Shown here: positions 17,515 to 26,620 of the stretch, piece by piece
How the letters are laid out: each line of letters opens with the position of its first letter
Numbering within the stretch: the stretch's first letter is position 1
NCBI GenBank assembly: GCA_012519695.1
Contig: JAAYPT010000072.1
Span: 1 to 64,000, forward strand
Origin: Clostridiales bacterium
GTDB taxonomy: Bacteria; Bacillota; Clostridia; Lachnospirales; Lachnospiraceae
Length of the DNA: 64,000 nt
Reading direction: 5' to 3'
Position numbers and translations under genes: made by a program
Notes under the pieces: model-generated
Seen by the model: the letters and a program-made list of their open reading frames with translations, nothing else
Told to the model about the DNA's origin: nothing
Databases searched by the model: none

Positions 17515-19338
17515 TTAACTTGTATAATAAGTTCCTTTCCAATCTTCATATTCTTGCCATGTTTCTTTTTCTTCCTGTGTAGCTTGTGTACTGCTTTCCT
17601 CGTACCACTGCACAAAATCATTGACTTTTTCCCACGGTTCTTGTACTGACTGAAGATATTGCTCTATACTATCTAAATATGTTGTTAACTGTTTTGCCCA
17701 ACGTTGGATTTGAATTTCATCTTGTTTTCCCAATAGGAACGTAAAATATTTCATTTTCCCTTCAATATCTTCTCGCATATATCCTACCGTTTCGGTATAG
17801 AGTTTTGCTCCTCTTGCTAACAACAACTGATTTTCTTCCTTATCCCGTGGATGTATCTTCAACTTTTCCAATGCCTTCATTCTCTTTTGAAGTTCTCCTT
17901 CAGACATATTATTTTCTTTATTTAAAATAACAAGCTGTTTCTTCTCTTTCGTGGAATTTACCTTTACATCTACTATAAGAATTCCATTAATGTCGTATGT
18001 ATAACGTACTGTAATACTTTCTTCTCCCTTTGGTGCCTTTGGAACATTTACTTTAAGTTTTCCTAACAAAATATTATTCTTTGCATACATTTCTTCCCCT
18101 TGGTACACCTCAACCTCCACTCTTTCCTGATTATCATATACCGTGCAAAGAATTGCTTCCCTACTTGCCGGAAGTGCTGTATTGCGTTCAATTATAATTT
18201 TATTTAAAGGATTTTCCTCATCTCCCACATTATGTACACCTGTTCCTAAGGAAAATGGACAAATATCCGTCAACAACATGTCTCTTACATCTTCATTTCG
18301 TTCTTTGATTCCTGCATAAGTTCCAACTCCCAATGCAATCATGTAATCTGGATTTATGGTATATATCTGTCTACCTTCCATCAAATGTTCCATATATTTT
18401 TGTACAATTGGCATTTTGCAAGAGCCACCAACTAACACCACTTTTTGTATTTCGTCAATACTGGTTTTTCCATCCATCAAAACATGCTGAACCGGTTCTG
18501 ACATCCGATAAAATAATTCCTGGGAAATTTGTATTAATTTCTTTCTGGACAACTCCATGCTTCCACTAATATTTTCCATATTTACAAGCATATGGCAGTT
18601 TTCCTGCCCTGTTAACGCAATTTTGGCATTAATAGCACTTTCTAATATAACTGCCTTTTTTTCTCCATCTAAGGTTTCCCAATTCAATTGGTTTTCTTTA
18701 CAATATTCCTTAGCAATTACAAGATCAAAGTCACTGCCTCCCAAGTGATTATCACCACTAACTGCTAATATTTCTATTATATTATCAAAACAATCTACTA
18801 AAGAAACATCTAATGTTCCTCCACCAAAATCAAATACCAGCATCAATGCATCTTCTTCCTGATTCTGCTTTTGACATGCTAATGCTGCTGCAGATGGTTC
18901 ATTAATAATACGCTCTACCTTAAAACCAGCTAACTCCCCTGCATTTTTTGTGGCACTTCTCGCCATATCGTTAAAATATGCAGGTACACTAATAACAGCC
19001 TCTTCTACCGGCTCTCCCAGATACGCTTCCGCATCTTCTTTTAATTTTCTCAATACTAATGCTGACAATTCCTCCGGGCGATATTCCTTTCCTGCCAGTT
19101 TATAGCGTTTACTGGTTCCCATAAATCGTTTAAATACAGAGGCTGTATCCTTGGGATGAGTCACCATTCTTTCCTTTGCAACTTTTCCAACATAAAAAGT
19201 TCCATCTGCTTCCATGCTTACAATACTTGGTGTCAAATACTCACCAAATGAATTGGGAATTAATTGTGCATGCCCATCTTCCCACACTGCTGCAAGACTA
19301 TTCGTTGTTCCTAAATCAATACCGATGATTCTGCTCAT
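17515..19338 (-). CDS. Hsp70-family (DnaK-like) chaperone
   Basis: A 607-residue Hsp70 with an intact ATPase domain: phosphate loop IGIDLGTTNS at the N-terminus, VFDFGGGTLDVS, INEPSAAALA and VVLVGGSCKMP. The substrate-binding part is shorter and diverged from housekeeping DnaK, and the C-terminal lid is Trp/Glu-rich without an EEVD-like end. It is not beside grpE/dnaJ/hrcA, but is followed by a J-like membrane protein, so it is a specialised paralogue rather than the main DnaK. Its clients are unknown. It lies between hisS and aspS, with the hisS terminator upstream. Confidence 0.85.
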   Translation of the reverse strand: MSRIIGIDLGTTNSLAAVWEDGHAQLIPNSFGEYLTPSIVSMEADGTFYVGKVAKERMVTHPKDTASVFKRFMGTSKRYKLAGKEYRPEELSALVLRKLKEDAEAYLGEPVEEAVISVPAYFNDMARSATKNAGELAGFKVERIINEPSAAALACQKQNQEEDALMLVFDFGGGTLDVSLVDCFDNIIEILAVSGDNHLGGSDFDLVIAKEYCKENQLNWETLDGEKKAVILESAINAKIALTGQENCHMLVNMENISGSMELSRKKLIQISQELFYRMSEPVQHVLMDGKTSIDEIQKVVLVGGSCKMPIVQKYMEHLMEGRQIYTINPDYMIALGVGTYAGIKERNEDVRDMLLTDICPFSLGTGVHNVGDEENPLNKIIIERNTALPASREAILCTVYDNQERVEVEVYQGEEMYAKNNILLGKLKVNVPKAPKGEESITVRYTYDINGILIVDVKVNSTKEKKQLVILNKENNMSEGELQKRMKALEKLKIHPRDKEENQLLLARGAKLYTETVGYMREDIEGKMKYFTFLLGKQDEIQIQRWAKQLTTYLDSIEQYLQSVQEPWEKVNDFVQWYEESSTQATQEEKETWQEYEDWKGTYYTS

Positions 19339-19381
19339 AGTATTACCCCTTTCTAATTTATTCTTTCCTATTGCATAAAAA

Positions 19382-19429
19382 GTGGCATCAATCTATCCTG
19401 CTTATGGCAAAAGCCTAAATTGACACCAC
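19382..19429 (-). terminator. hisS terminator
   Basis: GTGGTGTCAAT and ATTGATGCCAC pair on the minus strand (two G-U pairs), followed by a run of Ts, 15 bases after the hisS stop. Confidence 0.7.
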
Positions 19430-19443
19430 AATTTTTCTATTAT

Positions 19444-20691
19444 TTATTTAAAAAATTCCACAAACTCTGTATAGCCCTCTTTGGTAAGCTGTTCTTTTTG
19501 GAACTTCTTATTCTTATTCATGCGTACTACTAATACCTGTACACCATTCTTTCTTTCTTCCTGTGCCTGTCCGATTACATCACAAAGCTTCTCTCCCGGA
19601 TATCCTTTTTCGATTAAGTAAGCCTTCTTCTGTGCCTGTCCCGGAATCTGGAAACCACTTTCTAAAAGTAACAACACAATTCGCTCAAATCCAATGGAAA
19701 ATCCACACGCCGGAACGTCTTTTCCGGTAAAGTTTCCAATCATCTTGTCGTAACGTCCACCGCCACCGCAGCTTCCACCAAACTCCGGCATAGCAATTTC
19801 AAAAATTGTTCCGGTATAATAAGACATTCCACGAACCAATGTAGGATCAAATACAAGTTCAAAATCTGCGGTTTTCGTAGCAGTTACACTTGTTACTATT
19901 TCCTGTAAATTCTGTTCTACCTCTGGTTCTAAGAATCCTTCTAACTCTTTTGCTAAGTATGCAATTCCATTTTCTGCATCTTCTACTCCCTTAAATAAAT
20001 TAAGGTATTTATCAATAGATTCCTTGGCAAATCCTTCTTTTTCCAATTCTTCTGCCACGCCCTCTATTCCGATTTTATCCATCTTGTCTAAAATAATAAA
20101 TACGGTATCATAAGATTCTTCTGAAAATCCACTATAAGCTGCCATTGCTTTCAGAATTCTTCTCTCATTGATACGAATTTGGAAATTTTTGAAACCTAAC
20201 TTTCCAAGTGTGGTTGTAGTTGCAAGAATCAATTCAATTTCTGCCAAATTACTTGGTTCCCCTAAAATATCAATATCGCACTGCATAAACTGGCGATAAC
20301 GTCCTCTCTGTGGACGGTCTGCACGCCATACATTTCCCATCTGTAATGCCTTAAAAGGAGAAGGTAAGTTATTTGCATTGTTAGAATAAAATCTCGACAA
20401 TGGAAGTGTTAAATCATAACGCATTCCAAAATCTACTACATCTGCTTCTTCCTTCGCAGTCTCTAAATTTAACTTTTCTCCTCTTTTTAATACTTTAAAA
20501 ATAAGTTTTTCATTTTCTCCACCTTGTTTACTGCTTAAGTTTGAGATATTTTCCATACAAGGTGTCTCAATCTGTGTAAACCCAAAACTACGATATGTTT
20601 CTTTGATTACACTCATTACATAATCTCTTATTTGCATTTCCTCCGGTAAAATATCCTTCATTCCATTTACCGGCTTTTTTGCTAATGCCAT
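19444..20691 (-). CDS. hisS: histidyl-tRNA synthetase
   Basis: A 415-residue class II synthetase. The start is placed at 20691, where GGAGG precedes ATG GCA and the protein begins ALAKKPVNGMKDILPEE; upstream in-frame starts lack such a site. Motif 2 (VWRADRPQRGRYRQFMQCDIDI), the histidine-A motif (LVRGMSYYTGTIFE) and motif 3 (ACGFSIGFERIVLLL) are all present, and the C-terminal anticodon-binding domain follows. It charges tRNA-His. It is last in the relA - MBL - hemZ - hisS series, a conserved Firmicutes order. Confidence 0.96.
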   Translation of the reverse strand: MALAKKPVNGMKDILPEEMQIRDYVMSVIKETYRSFGFTQIETPCMENISNLSSKQGGENEKLIFKVLKRGEKLNLETAKEEADVVDFGMRYDLTLPLSRFYSNNANNLPSPFKALQMGNVWRADRPQRGRYRQFMQCDIDILGEPSNLAEIELILATTTTLGKLGFKNFQIRINERRILKAMAAYSGFSEESYDTVFIILDKMDKIGIEGVAEELEKEGFAKESIDKYLNLFKGVEDAENGIAYLAKELEGFLEPEVEQNLQEIVTSVTATKTADFELVFDPTLVRGMSYYTGTIFEIAMPEFGGSCGGGGRYDKMIGNFTGKDVPACGFSIGFERIVLLLLESGFQIPGQAQKKAYLIEKGYPGEKLCDVIGQAQEERKNGVQVLVVRMNKNKKFQKEQLTKEGYTEFVEFFK

Positions 20692-20811
20692 AACTTTTCC
20701 TCCACTTTCTAATTTCATGTATAACTTTTTCATGTATGTTATTTCATATATACTATATTCATTACACTATCTTATTATAATTTTTTCATATACGTTATTT
20801 TATACATGCCT

Positions 20812-22359
20812 TTATTTCATATACAAGGCAAAACTCTCACGTTTTCTTTCAATCATTTCATCAATACGCTCTAAATAATTCTTGATGTCTTTTACGTTTT
20901 CTACACGTTCAATCCGTTTTCCATGGTCAAATACATACTTTGTGGATGCTCCTGCACCAAGTGCCATTATAGACTGTTTTTCCTCCATAATCAAGATATT
21001 ATAAATTCCTGCTTTTCCCGGCTTAGCATATCCCACATTTTCAAAATTACCAGCCATATTTTTCTGTCGATAAAGGTAATAGGGCTCCATTCCCATTGTT
21101 TTCGCATATTGCGCCGTTAAATCTATGGTTTCCCAGCTATTATAAATATGCATATCTGCATGTTCATCCCGGAACATACGAAGTCTTGCTGCACGTTTGA
21201 TTGCAAGGGAATGTACTGTCAGATTATCCGGATCTAACTCTTTTATTTTCTCCATGGTATTTTTTACATCTGAAAGCTTTTCCTCCGGAAGTCCCACAAT
21301 TAAATCCATATTAATATTGTCAAATCCTAACTTTCTTGCCAACTGAAAACTCTCAATGGTTTGCTGTACTGTATGATGTCTGCCGATAAAGTCCAGTGTT
21401 TCCTGCTTCATGGTCTGTGGATTAATGGAAATTCTTGAAATATCATGTTTTCTAAGTACTGCCAGCTTTTCTTCTGTAATGCTGTCCGGTCTCCCTGCTT
21501 CTACGGTATATTCCAAAAGTCCCGAAAAGTCAAAACTTTCTTCTACCTTTGTCAGCAATCTGTCCAACTGCTGGGCTGTCAGTGTAGTCGGCGTTCCTCC
21601 TCCAATATAAATGGTATTTAACACCCTGTCTTTACACGCCTCTGCGGTAAAATCAATTTCCTTTTCTAACGCATCTAAGTATGCATCTGCCTGATTCTTC
21701 CATATTCCAATCGGAGAAGATGAAAAAGAACAATACAAACAGATACTTGGACAAAATGGAATTCCTATATAAAGACTATATCCCTTTTCGTAATCTATTT
21801 TCTTCAAAAGTTCTAATTCCCTTTTTGCAATATCAATGCTCAGGCTCGTCTTTTCCTCTGATGCATAATATGTTTCTTTCATATATTGATGTATCTCAGC
21901 TTCCGTTTTTCCTTCTTCTAGCATTGCCATGGGAATCTTTGTCGGACGAATCCCGGTTAATGTTCCCCATGGTAACTTTTTTTTAGTATATTTTACAAGC
22001 ATTTGGTACAAGGTCTGTTTTAATTTATTTTTCGTTTCTTTTCGATTCGAAAAATCAACCAAAACCTCCGCCTGCGCCTGTTGTTTCTTTTCTCCTGCTT
22101 CGATTTTCCAAATTTCAAAATGGATTTTATCTGTAGACTCCTGTGATTGTTCTTTTTCCTGAGCAGGTACAGCTTTTTCATTGCTACCTGCATAAATATA
22201 AGAAACCTCCATATGAAACAGAGGTGTTCTTTCTTCTTCTAATTCTTTTATTTTTTCTGTATCTGCAAATACTTTTACATCCTCTTTATCATAAAATGCT
22301 TTTACCAGAGAATGAATATCGTACTCAAAATTTGCTTCACTTAACTGAACGGTTATCAT
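20812..22359 (-). CDS. hemZ: HemZ-type coproporphyrinogen III oxidase-like radical SAM protein
   Basis: A 515-residue radical SAM protein. Residues 1-165 are the HemZ-specific N-terminal region. The 4Fe-4S motif CPSICLYC (Cys203, Cys207, Cys210) opens the SAM domain, followed by NTIYIGGGTPTTL, TVEAGRPDSI and MDLIVGLPEE of the HemN superfamily. HemZ is annotated as anaerobic coproporphyrinogen dehydrogenase. The chemistry may differ, because many HemN-like proteins lack that activity and no other haem genes are in view. It sits between the MBL hydrolase and hisS, as in other Clostridia. Confidence 0.88.
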   Translation of the reverse strand: MITVQLSEANFEYDIHSLVKAFYDKEDVKVFADTEKIKELEEERTPLFHMEVSYIYAGSNEKAVPAQEKEQSQESTDKIHFEIWKIEAGEKKQQAQAEVLVDFSNRKETKNKLKQTLYQMLVKYTKKKLPWGTLTGIRPTKIPMAMLEEGKTEAEIHQYMKETYYASEEKTSLSIDIAKRELELLKKIDYEKGYSLYIGIPFCPSICLYCSFSSSPIGIWKNQADAYLDALEKEIDFTAEACKDRVLNTIYIGGGTPTTLTAQQLDRLLTKVEESFDFSGLLEYTVEAGRPDSITEEKLAVLRKHDISRISINPQTMKQETLDFIGRHHTVQQTIESFQLARKLGFDNINMDLIVGLPEEKLSDVKNTMEKIKELDPDNLTVHSLAIKRAARLRMFRDEHADMHIYNSWETIDLTAQYAKTMGMEPYYLYRQKNMAGNFENVGYAKPGKAGIYNILIMEEKQSIMALGAGASTKYVFDHGKRIERVENVKDIKNYLERIDEMIERKRESFALYMK

Positions 22360-22383
22360 AAAACTTCTCTTTTCCTAAAACTT

Positions 22384-23013
22384 CTATACAAATGGGTTGT
22401 ACATCTTTTCTGTTCCTATGGTAGTCTGAGACATATGTCCCGGATATACTCTTACGTCCTCTGGTAGACACAAAAGTTTTTCACGAACAGAACGAATTAA
22501 GCCGGACGCACTTCCTCCCGGAAAATCTGTTCTTCCAACTGATTCGCAAAACAGCGTATCTCCGCTAAATAAGATCTTCTGTTCTTCAAAATAGTAACAA
22601 CAGCCTCCCGGTGTATGTCCCGGTGTAAACAATACCTTTATCTTACATCCGATTAATTCTAATACTTCATCATCTTTCAAAAATACATCTGCGTGAAATA
22701 CCTTTGGCGTTCCAAATGCCCCTGTCAGATTAATACGGGCATCCGCAAGTGTTTCTTTTTCTGCCTCATGAACATAGATTTTTATGCCATACTTTTTTGC
22801 AAGCTCTTCTGCTGCACTGGCATGGTCTAAATGTCCATGCGTTAGTAAAATAGCCATTGGCTTTAACTGTTCCTTGTCGATATTGGAAGCAAGCATAGGG
22901 GCATTATCTCCCGGATCTACAATTAACATTTCCTTTGTATCTTCATTTGTTACAAAATAGCAATTTGTTCCAAAATCACTTACTACATAACTTTTTACTT
23001 TTATTTCTGCCAT
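22384..23013 (-). CDS. metallo-beta-lactamase-fold hydrolase (glyoxalase II-like)
   Basis: A 209-residue MBL-fold protein. The metal motif LTHGHLDHASAA (His59, His61, Asp63, His64) is followed by LFTPGHTPGGCCYYF and FSGDTLFCESVGRTDF, then PGHMSQTT near the C-terminus, completing a two-metal site. It resembles the YcbL/glyoxalase-II-like group found next to relA in Firmicutes. It may hydrolyse a thioester such as S-lactoylglutathione analogues, but the substrate is not established. It starts 3 bases after the relA stop and is translationally linked to it. Confidence 0.88.
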   Translation of the reverse strand: MAEIKVKSYVVSDFGTNCYFVTNEDTKEMLIVDPGDNAPMLASNIDKEQLKPMAILLTHGHLDHASAAEELAKKYGIKIYVHEAEKETLADARINLTGAFGTPKVFHADVFLKDDEVLELIGCKIKVLFTPGHTPGGCCYYFEEQKILFSGDTLFCESVGRTDFPGGSASGLIRSVREKLLCLPEDVRVYPGHMSQTTIGTEKMYNPFV

Positions 23014-23016
23014 GCA

Positions 23017-25347
23017 TTAACCTCTTGTTCTTTCTATATCAATGACACTTTCTACCTGACGAATTTTTTCTACCAATGAATTTAATTCTTCTTTTCCCTT
23101 GGTTCCGAATGCCAGCGTTATAGTTGCAATTCCCTGTTTACTTGTGGAAGAATGGATTGCATTAATATCAATCTGGCGTTCTGTAAATATCTTTGCAATA
23201 TCTACCAAAAGTCCGGTACGGTTGTTTCCATATATCTTAATTTCTGCCATGTAACGGCTGTTCTGACCTTCCGTTGTCTGCCACTCAGCTTCAATGAGTC
23301 GCGCTCTATCCATATCGGAAAGATTAATGATATTAATACAATCTGTTCTGTGAATGGAAATTCCACGTCCTCTGGTAACAAATCCGACAATTTCGTCTCC
23401 CGGCACAGGTGCACAACAACGAGAAAAACGAACTGCCATATCATCAATTCCCTTGACCACAATTCCACTCTTTGACTTGCCACGTTTTCCCTTTTGATTT
23501 TCCTCTGCCGGTCCTGCTACAGCACTTCCACTACCTACATTTTCCAGAATATCTTCATCTGTGACTTCCTTCTTATGGTCTAACTGGTAGTATTCCAACA
23601 TTTTATTGATAATCTGACCTTCTTTTAATCCTCCGTGTCCTATGGCAGCCAATGCAGATTCCCAATCACGGAATCCATATTTTCGCATAATACGGCTTTG
23701 ATACTTCGGTTGATTTAATTCCGGCCAATTAATTCCCTTTGATTTACAATACTGGGTAATAACTTCTTTTCCTTTGGAAATATTTTCTTCCTTAAATTCA
23801 CTACGGAACCACTGGTTAATCTTATTTTTTGCCTGAGTACTTTTTACGATATTTAACCAGTCTCTGCTTGGTCCCTTGGAATTCTGGGAAGTTAATATCT
23901 CAACTCTGTCACCATTTTGAATTACATAGTCGATATTTACCAGCTTACCATTTACCTTGGCACCAATCATTTTATTACCAACTGCGGAATGAATACTATA
24001 CGCAAAGTCAATGGGATTGGACCCATTTGGCAGATTCTTTACATCTCCGGATGGAGTAAAGCAAAATACAGTGTCCGAGAACAAGTCCAAATCACTTTTC
24101 AAAAGGCTCATAAATTCCTTGTTATCTGACATATCACGCTGCCATTCCAATATCTGACGCAGCCAGCTTAACTTTTCTTCTTCTGACTTTGTGGTAGAAA
24201 CCACTCCACCGTTATTTGCCGCTTCCTTATACTTCCAATGGGCAGCAATACCATATTCCGCAGTACGATGCATTTCTACTGTACGAATCTGTATTTCAAA
24301 TGGCTGTCCGGTTGGTCCAATCAAAGTAGTATGAAGTGACTGGTACATGTTTGGCTTTGGCATAGCAATATAATCCTTGAAACGCCCCGGAATCGGCTTA
24401 TACATTTCATGGATCACACCTAATGCCGCATAACAGTCCTTTACAGAATTTACAATAATACGAATCGCAAACAAATCATATATCTGGTCGATAGTCTTAT
24501 CCTGATTTACCATTTTCTTGTAAATACTGAAAAAGTGTTTTGCACGACCATCTATTTTTGCTTCAATTCCCGCTCTTTCAATATGCTGTTTTACTTCCTC
24601 TACTAAACGTTCAATATATTCTTCTCGTACATTTTTACGAATAGCAACTTTTTCCACCAAGTCATAATATGCCTCAGGCTCTAAATATTTTAAAGACAAA
24701 TCGTCTAATTCAATCTTAATTTTAGAAATACCAAGACGCTGTGCAATTGGCGCATAAATGTCCATCGTCTCTCTTGCCTTTTCTTTTTGCTTTTCAGGCT
24801 TCATATACTTCAGAGTACGCATATTATGCAGACGGTCTGCCAATTTAATTAAAATAACACGAATATCTTTTGCCATGGCAAGAAACATTTTACGAAGATT
24901 TTCTGCCTGTACTTCTACCTTGTCCGCATCATAAGACAACTGACCTAATTTGGTAACTCCATCTACCAAAAGTGCCACTTCTTCGCCAAATTCTGCTGCT
25001 ATTTCTTCCTCGGTCATTACAGTATCTTCGACTACATCATGGAGAATACCTGCTACAATTGTCTCCTTATCCAACTCTAATTCAGCCAGAATAATGGCAA
25101 CACAAAGAGGATGAATAATATACGCTTCACCTGATTTTCGCACCTGTCCTTTATGGGCAGCATCTGCTGTCTTATATGCTTTTTCAATCAACGAAATATC
25201 CGCTGAGGGATGATATTTCGTTACACTTGCAATCAACTCACTATATAAACTCTCCGGACTTACAAACTCCTTTGTTGGTTTAATATGTTCTGTCTGCATT
25301 GCAATTTCTTCTTGTTCTTCTAACTGAATCTTATTCTTGTCTTCCAT
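23017..25347 (-). CDS. relA: bifunctional (p)ppGpp synthetase/hydrolase RelA/SpoT
   Basis: A 776-residue long Rel protein. The HD hydrolase domain has HDVVEDT and the metal-site region KLADRLHNMRTL. The synthetase domain carries YQSLHTTLIGP and EIQIRTVEMHRTAEYGIAAHWKYKE. It is followed by the TGS domain (VFCFTPSGDVKNLPNGSNPIDFAYSIHS), a zinc-finger-type CCAPVPGDEIVGF segment and a C-terminal ACT domain. It makes and degrades the stringent alarmone in response to amino acid starvation at the ribosome. The start is placed at ATG 25347, with GGAG 8 bases upstream, rather than the GTG two codons earlier. It heads the relA-MBL-hemZ-hisS series. Confidence 0.97.
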   Translation of the reverse strand: MEDKNKIQLEEQEEIAMQTEHIKPTKEFVSPESLYSELIASVTKYHPSADISLIEKAYKTADAAHKGQVRKSGEAYIIHPLCVAIILAELELDKETIVAGILHDVVEDTVMTEEEIAAEFGEEVALLVDGVTKLGQLSYDADKVEVQAENLRKMFLAMAKDIRVILIKLADRLHNMRTLKYMKPEKQKEKARETMDIYAPIAQRLGISKIKIELDDLSLKYLEPEAYYDLVEKVAIRKNVREEYIERLVEEVKQHIERAGIEAKIDGRAKHFFSIYKKMVNQDKTIDQIYDLFAIRIIVNSVKDCYAALGVIHEMYKPIPGRFKDYIAMPKPNMYQSLHTTLIGPTGQPFEIQIRTVEMHRTAEYGIAAHWKYKEAANNGGVVSTTKSEEEKLSWLRQILEWQRDMSDNKEFMSLLKSDLDLFSDTVFCFTPSGDVKNLPNGSNPIDFAYSIHSAVGNKMIGAKVNGKLVNIDYVIQNGDRVEILTSQNSKGPSRDWLNIVKSTQAKNKINQWFRSEFKEENISKGKEVITQYCKSKGINWPELNQPKYQSRIMRKYGFRDWESALAAIGHGGLKEGQIINKMLEYYQLDHKKEVTDEDILENVGSGSAVAGPAEENQKGKRGKSKSGIVVKGIDDMAVRFSRCCAPVPGDEIVGFVTRGRGISIHRTDCINIINLSDMDRARLIEAEWQTTEGQNSRYMAEIKIYGNNRTGLLVDIAKIFTERQIDINAIHSSTSKQGIATITLAFGTKGKEELNSLVEKIRQVESVIDIERTRG

Positions 25348-25422
25348 CTGCACTTCTCCATCGCACTTTCTCGTCTTACTCTATGGTTTTTCTTATTAAT
25401 ACTAAATTATAAGTAATTTTGT

Positions 25423-26337
25423 CTAAAATTGCAATGTTTTCGTGTATCTTTGCATTGTCTTTTCCTGAATTTCTACTTCTTCCTTCCATGTAAAATCCAG
25501 CTTTTCTACCACATGCACGGATTTTACATTCTCCTTTTGTATGAGACAATTTATCATTTCAAATTCGGTTGCCTCTGCTGCATACTGCAAAATTCCGTCA
25601 CACACTTCGGTTGCATAGCCCTGATTTTGATAGTTTTTTCCTATCATATATCCCATTTCCAAAGCCGGTTCTCCATGTAAGTCTATATTGTTGAGCCCTG
25701 CTCTTCCCATTATTTTTCCTGTTCCTTTTTCTATTACAAGCCACATGCCATAACCATAAAAACGATACATATTGTTAATATAAGCTTTGGTATATTCTTC
25801 CTCTTTTTCCCGGTCTTCATACAATCCTTCCATATATTGTGTAATTTCAGGGTCCTGATATAAACGATATAAATCATCTAAATCCTCCAGTGTCATCTCA
25901 CGAAGAAAGCATCGGTCGGTTTCAATGACTGTCCATGGAATCCCATGTTGTCTTTGATATATTCGTTCCAAAAAGAAAAAATCCACCTCATCAAATCCTT
26001 CTACCAACACCTCTGCCTGAGATAACTCCTGTTTTCCACAAACAGGATTGAGATATCCAATGCTTGCAACGTTCATATTCTGTATGATTCCCAACGTTTT
26101 ATCTGTGGCTGCTATCATCAAACAATTTTCTTCCTTTAAATTATGAAGTTCTAAAATCACCTTCAGCTTTTCCGGCGTATCTGCCTGAAACATATCTATG
26201 TTTATAATTTGTACATTATACCGATATAAACCATCTAACAATTCCGTAAGCCCGTCTTCCATTACAAAACGCTCTATATCCTCTTCTTTTGCTATATTTA
26301 GCTCTTGCAAAGAAATAATCAGTCCCGAAAGTTCCAT
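25423..26337 (-). CDS. GNAT-family N-acetyltransferase with N-terminal extension
   Basis: A 304-residue protein. The C-terminal half (about 140-304) is a RimJ/RimL-type GNAT: DRCFLREMTLEDLDDLYRLYQDPEI, the acceptor strand IGKIMGRAGL-like region and the acetyl-CoA loop MIGKNYQNQGYATEV. The N-terminal 130 residues look like a small alpha/beta domain, reminiscent of HAD-like or phosphatase folds (DMFQADTPEKLKVILEL; MIAATDKTLGIIQNMN), but without a clear catalytic DxD. Substrate unknown; protein N-termini, amino acids or antibiotics are all possible for this family. It lies just upstream of relA. Confidence 0.75.
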   Translation of the reverse strand: MELSGLIISLQELNIAKEEDIERFVMEDGLTELLDGLYRYNVQIINIDMFQADTPEKLKVILELHNLKEENCLMIAATDKTLGIIQNMNVASIGYLNPVCGKQELSQAEVLVEGFDEVDFFFLERIYQRQHGIPWTVIETDRCFLREMTLEDLDDLYRLYQDPEITQYMEGLYEDREKEEEYTKAYINNMYRFYGYGMWLVIEKGTGKIMGRAGLNNIDLHGEPALEMGYMIGKNYQNQGYATEVCDGILQYAAEATEFEMINCLIQKENVKSVHVVEKLDFTWKEEVEIQEKTMQRYTKTLQF

Positions 26338-26620
26338 TTTTTCATCCCTTCATTTTTTACTTATATACTACAAAAAGTACCCTTTGCGAGTTTCTCAAAT
26401 TATAACCATCGGGTTTATTTCTGTCAACATACCCCTATATTTTTTTGTAAATGCATAAAAAAAATCAATTAGTTTTTATTGATTTTATTACCTATTTATG
26501 TATAATATTTTAATAAGGGAAGTAGAGATACTTCAATTTTATTGCATGGATATCGTAAACATCTGTATTTTCAGGTGATTATCATATTTACAATTATAAG
26601 GAAAAGAGGTTAAATGTAAG
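26338..26620. other. divergent region upstream of pckA
   Basis: AT-rich spacer between the GNAT gene and pckA. It holds the pckA promoter and an untranslated leader of about 110 bases with only weak stem potential. I see no recognised riboswitch. Confidence 0.4.
26479..26506 (+). promoter_or_regulatory. pckA promoter
   Basis: TTGATT (26479-26484) and TATAAT (26501-26506) with a 16-base spacer, about 115 bases before the pckA start, which has its own AAGAGG site. Confidence 0.6.
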
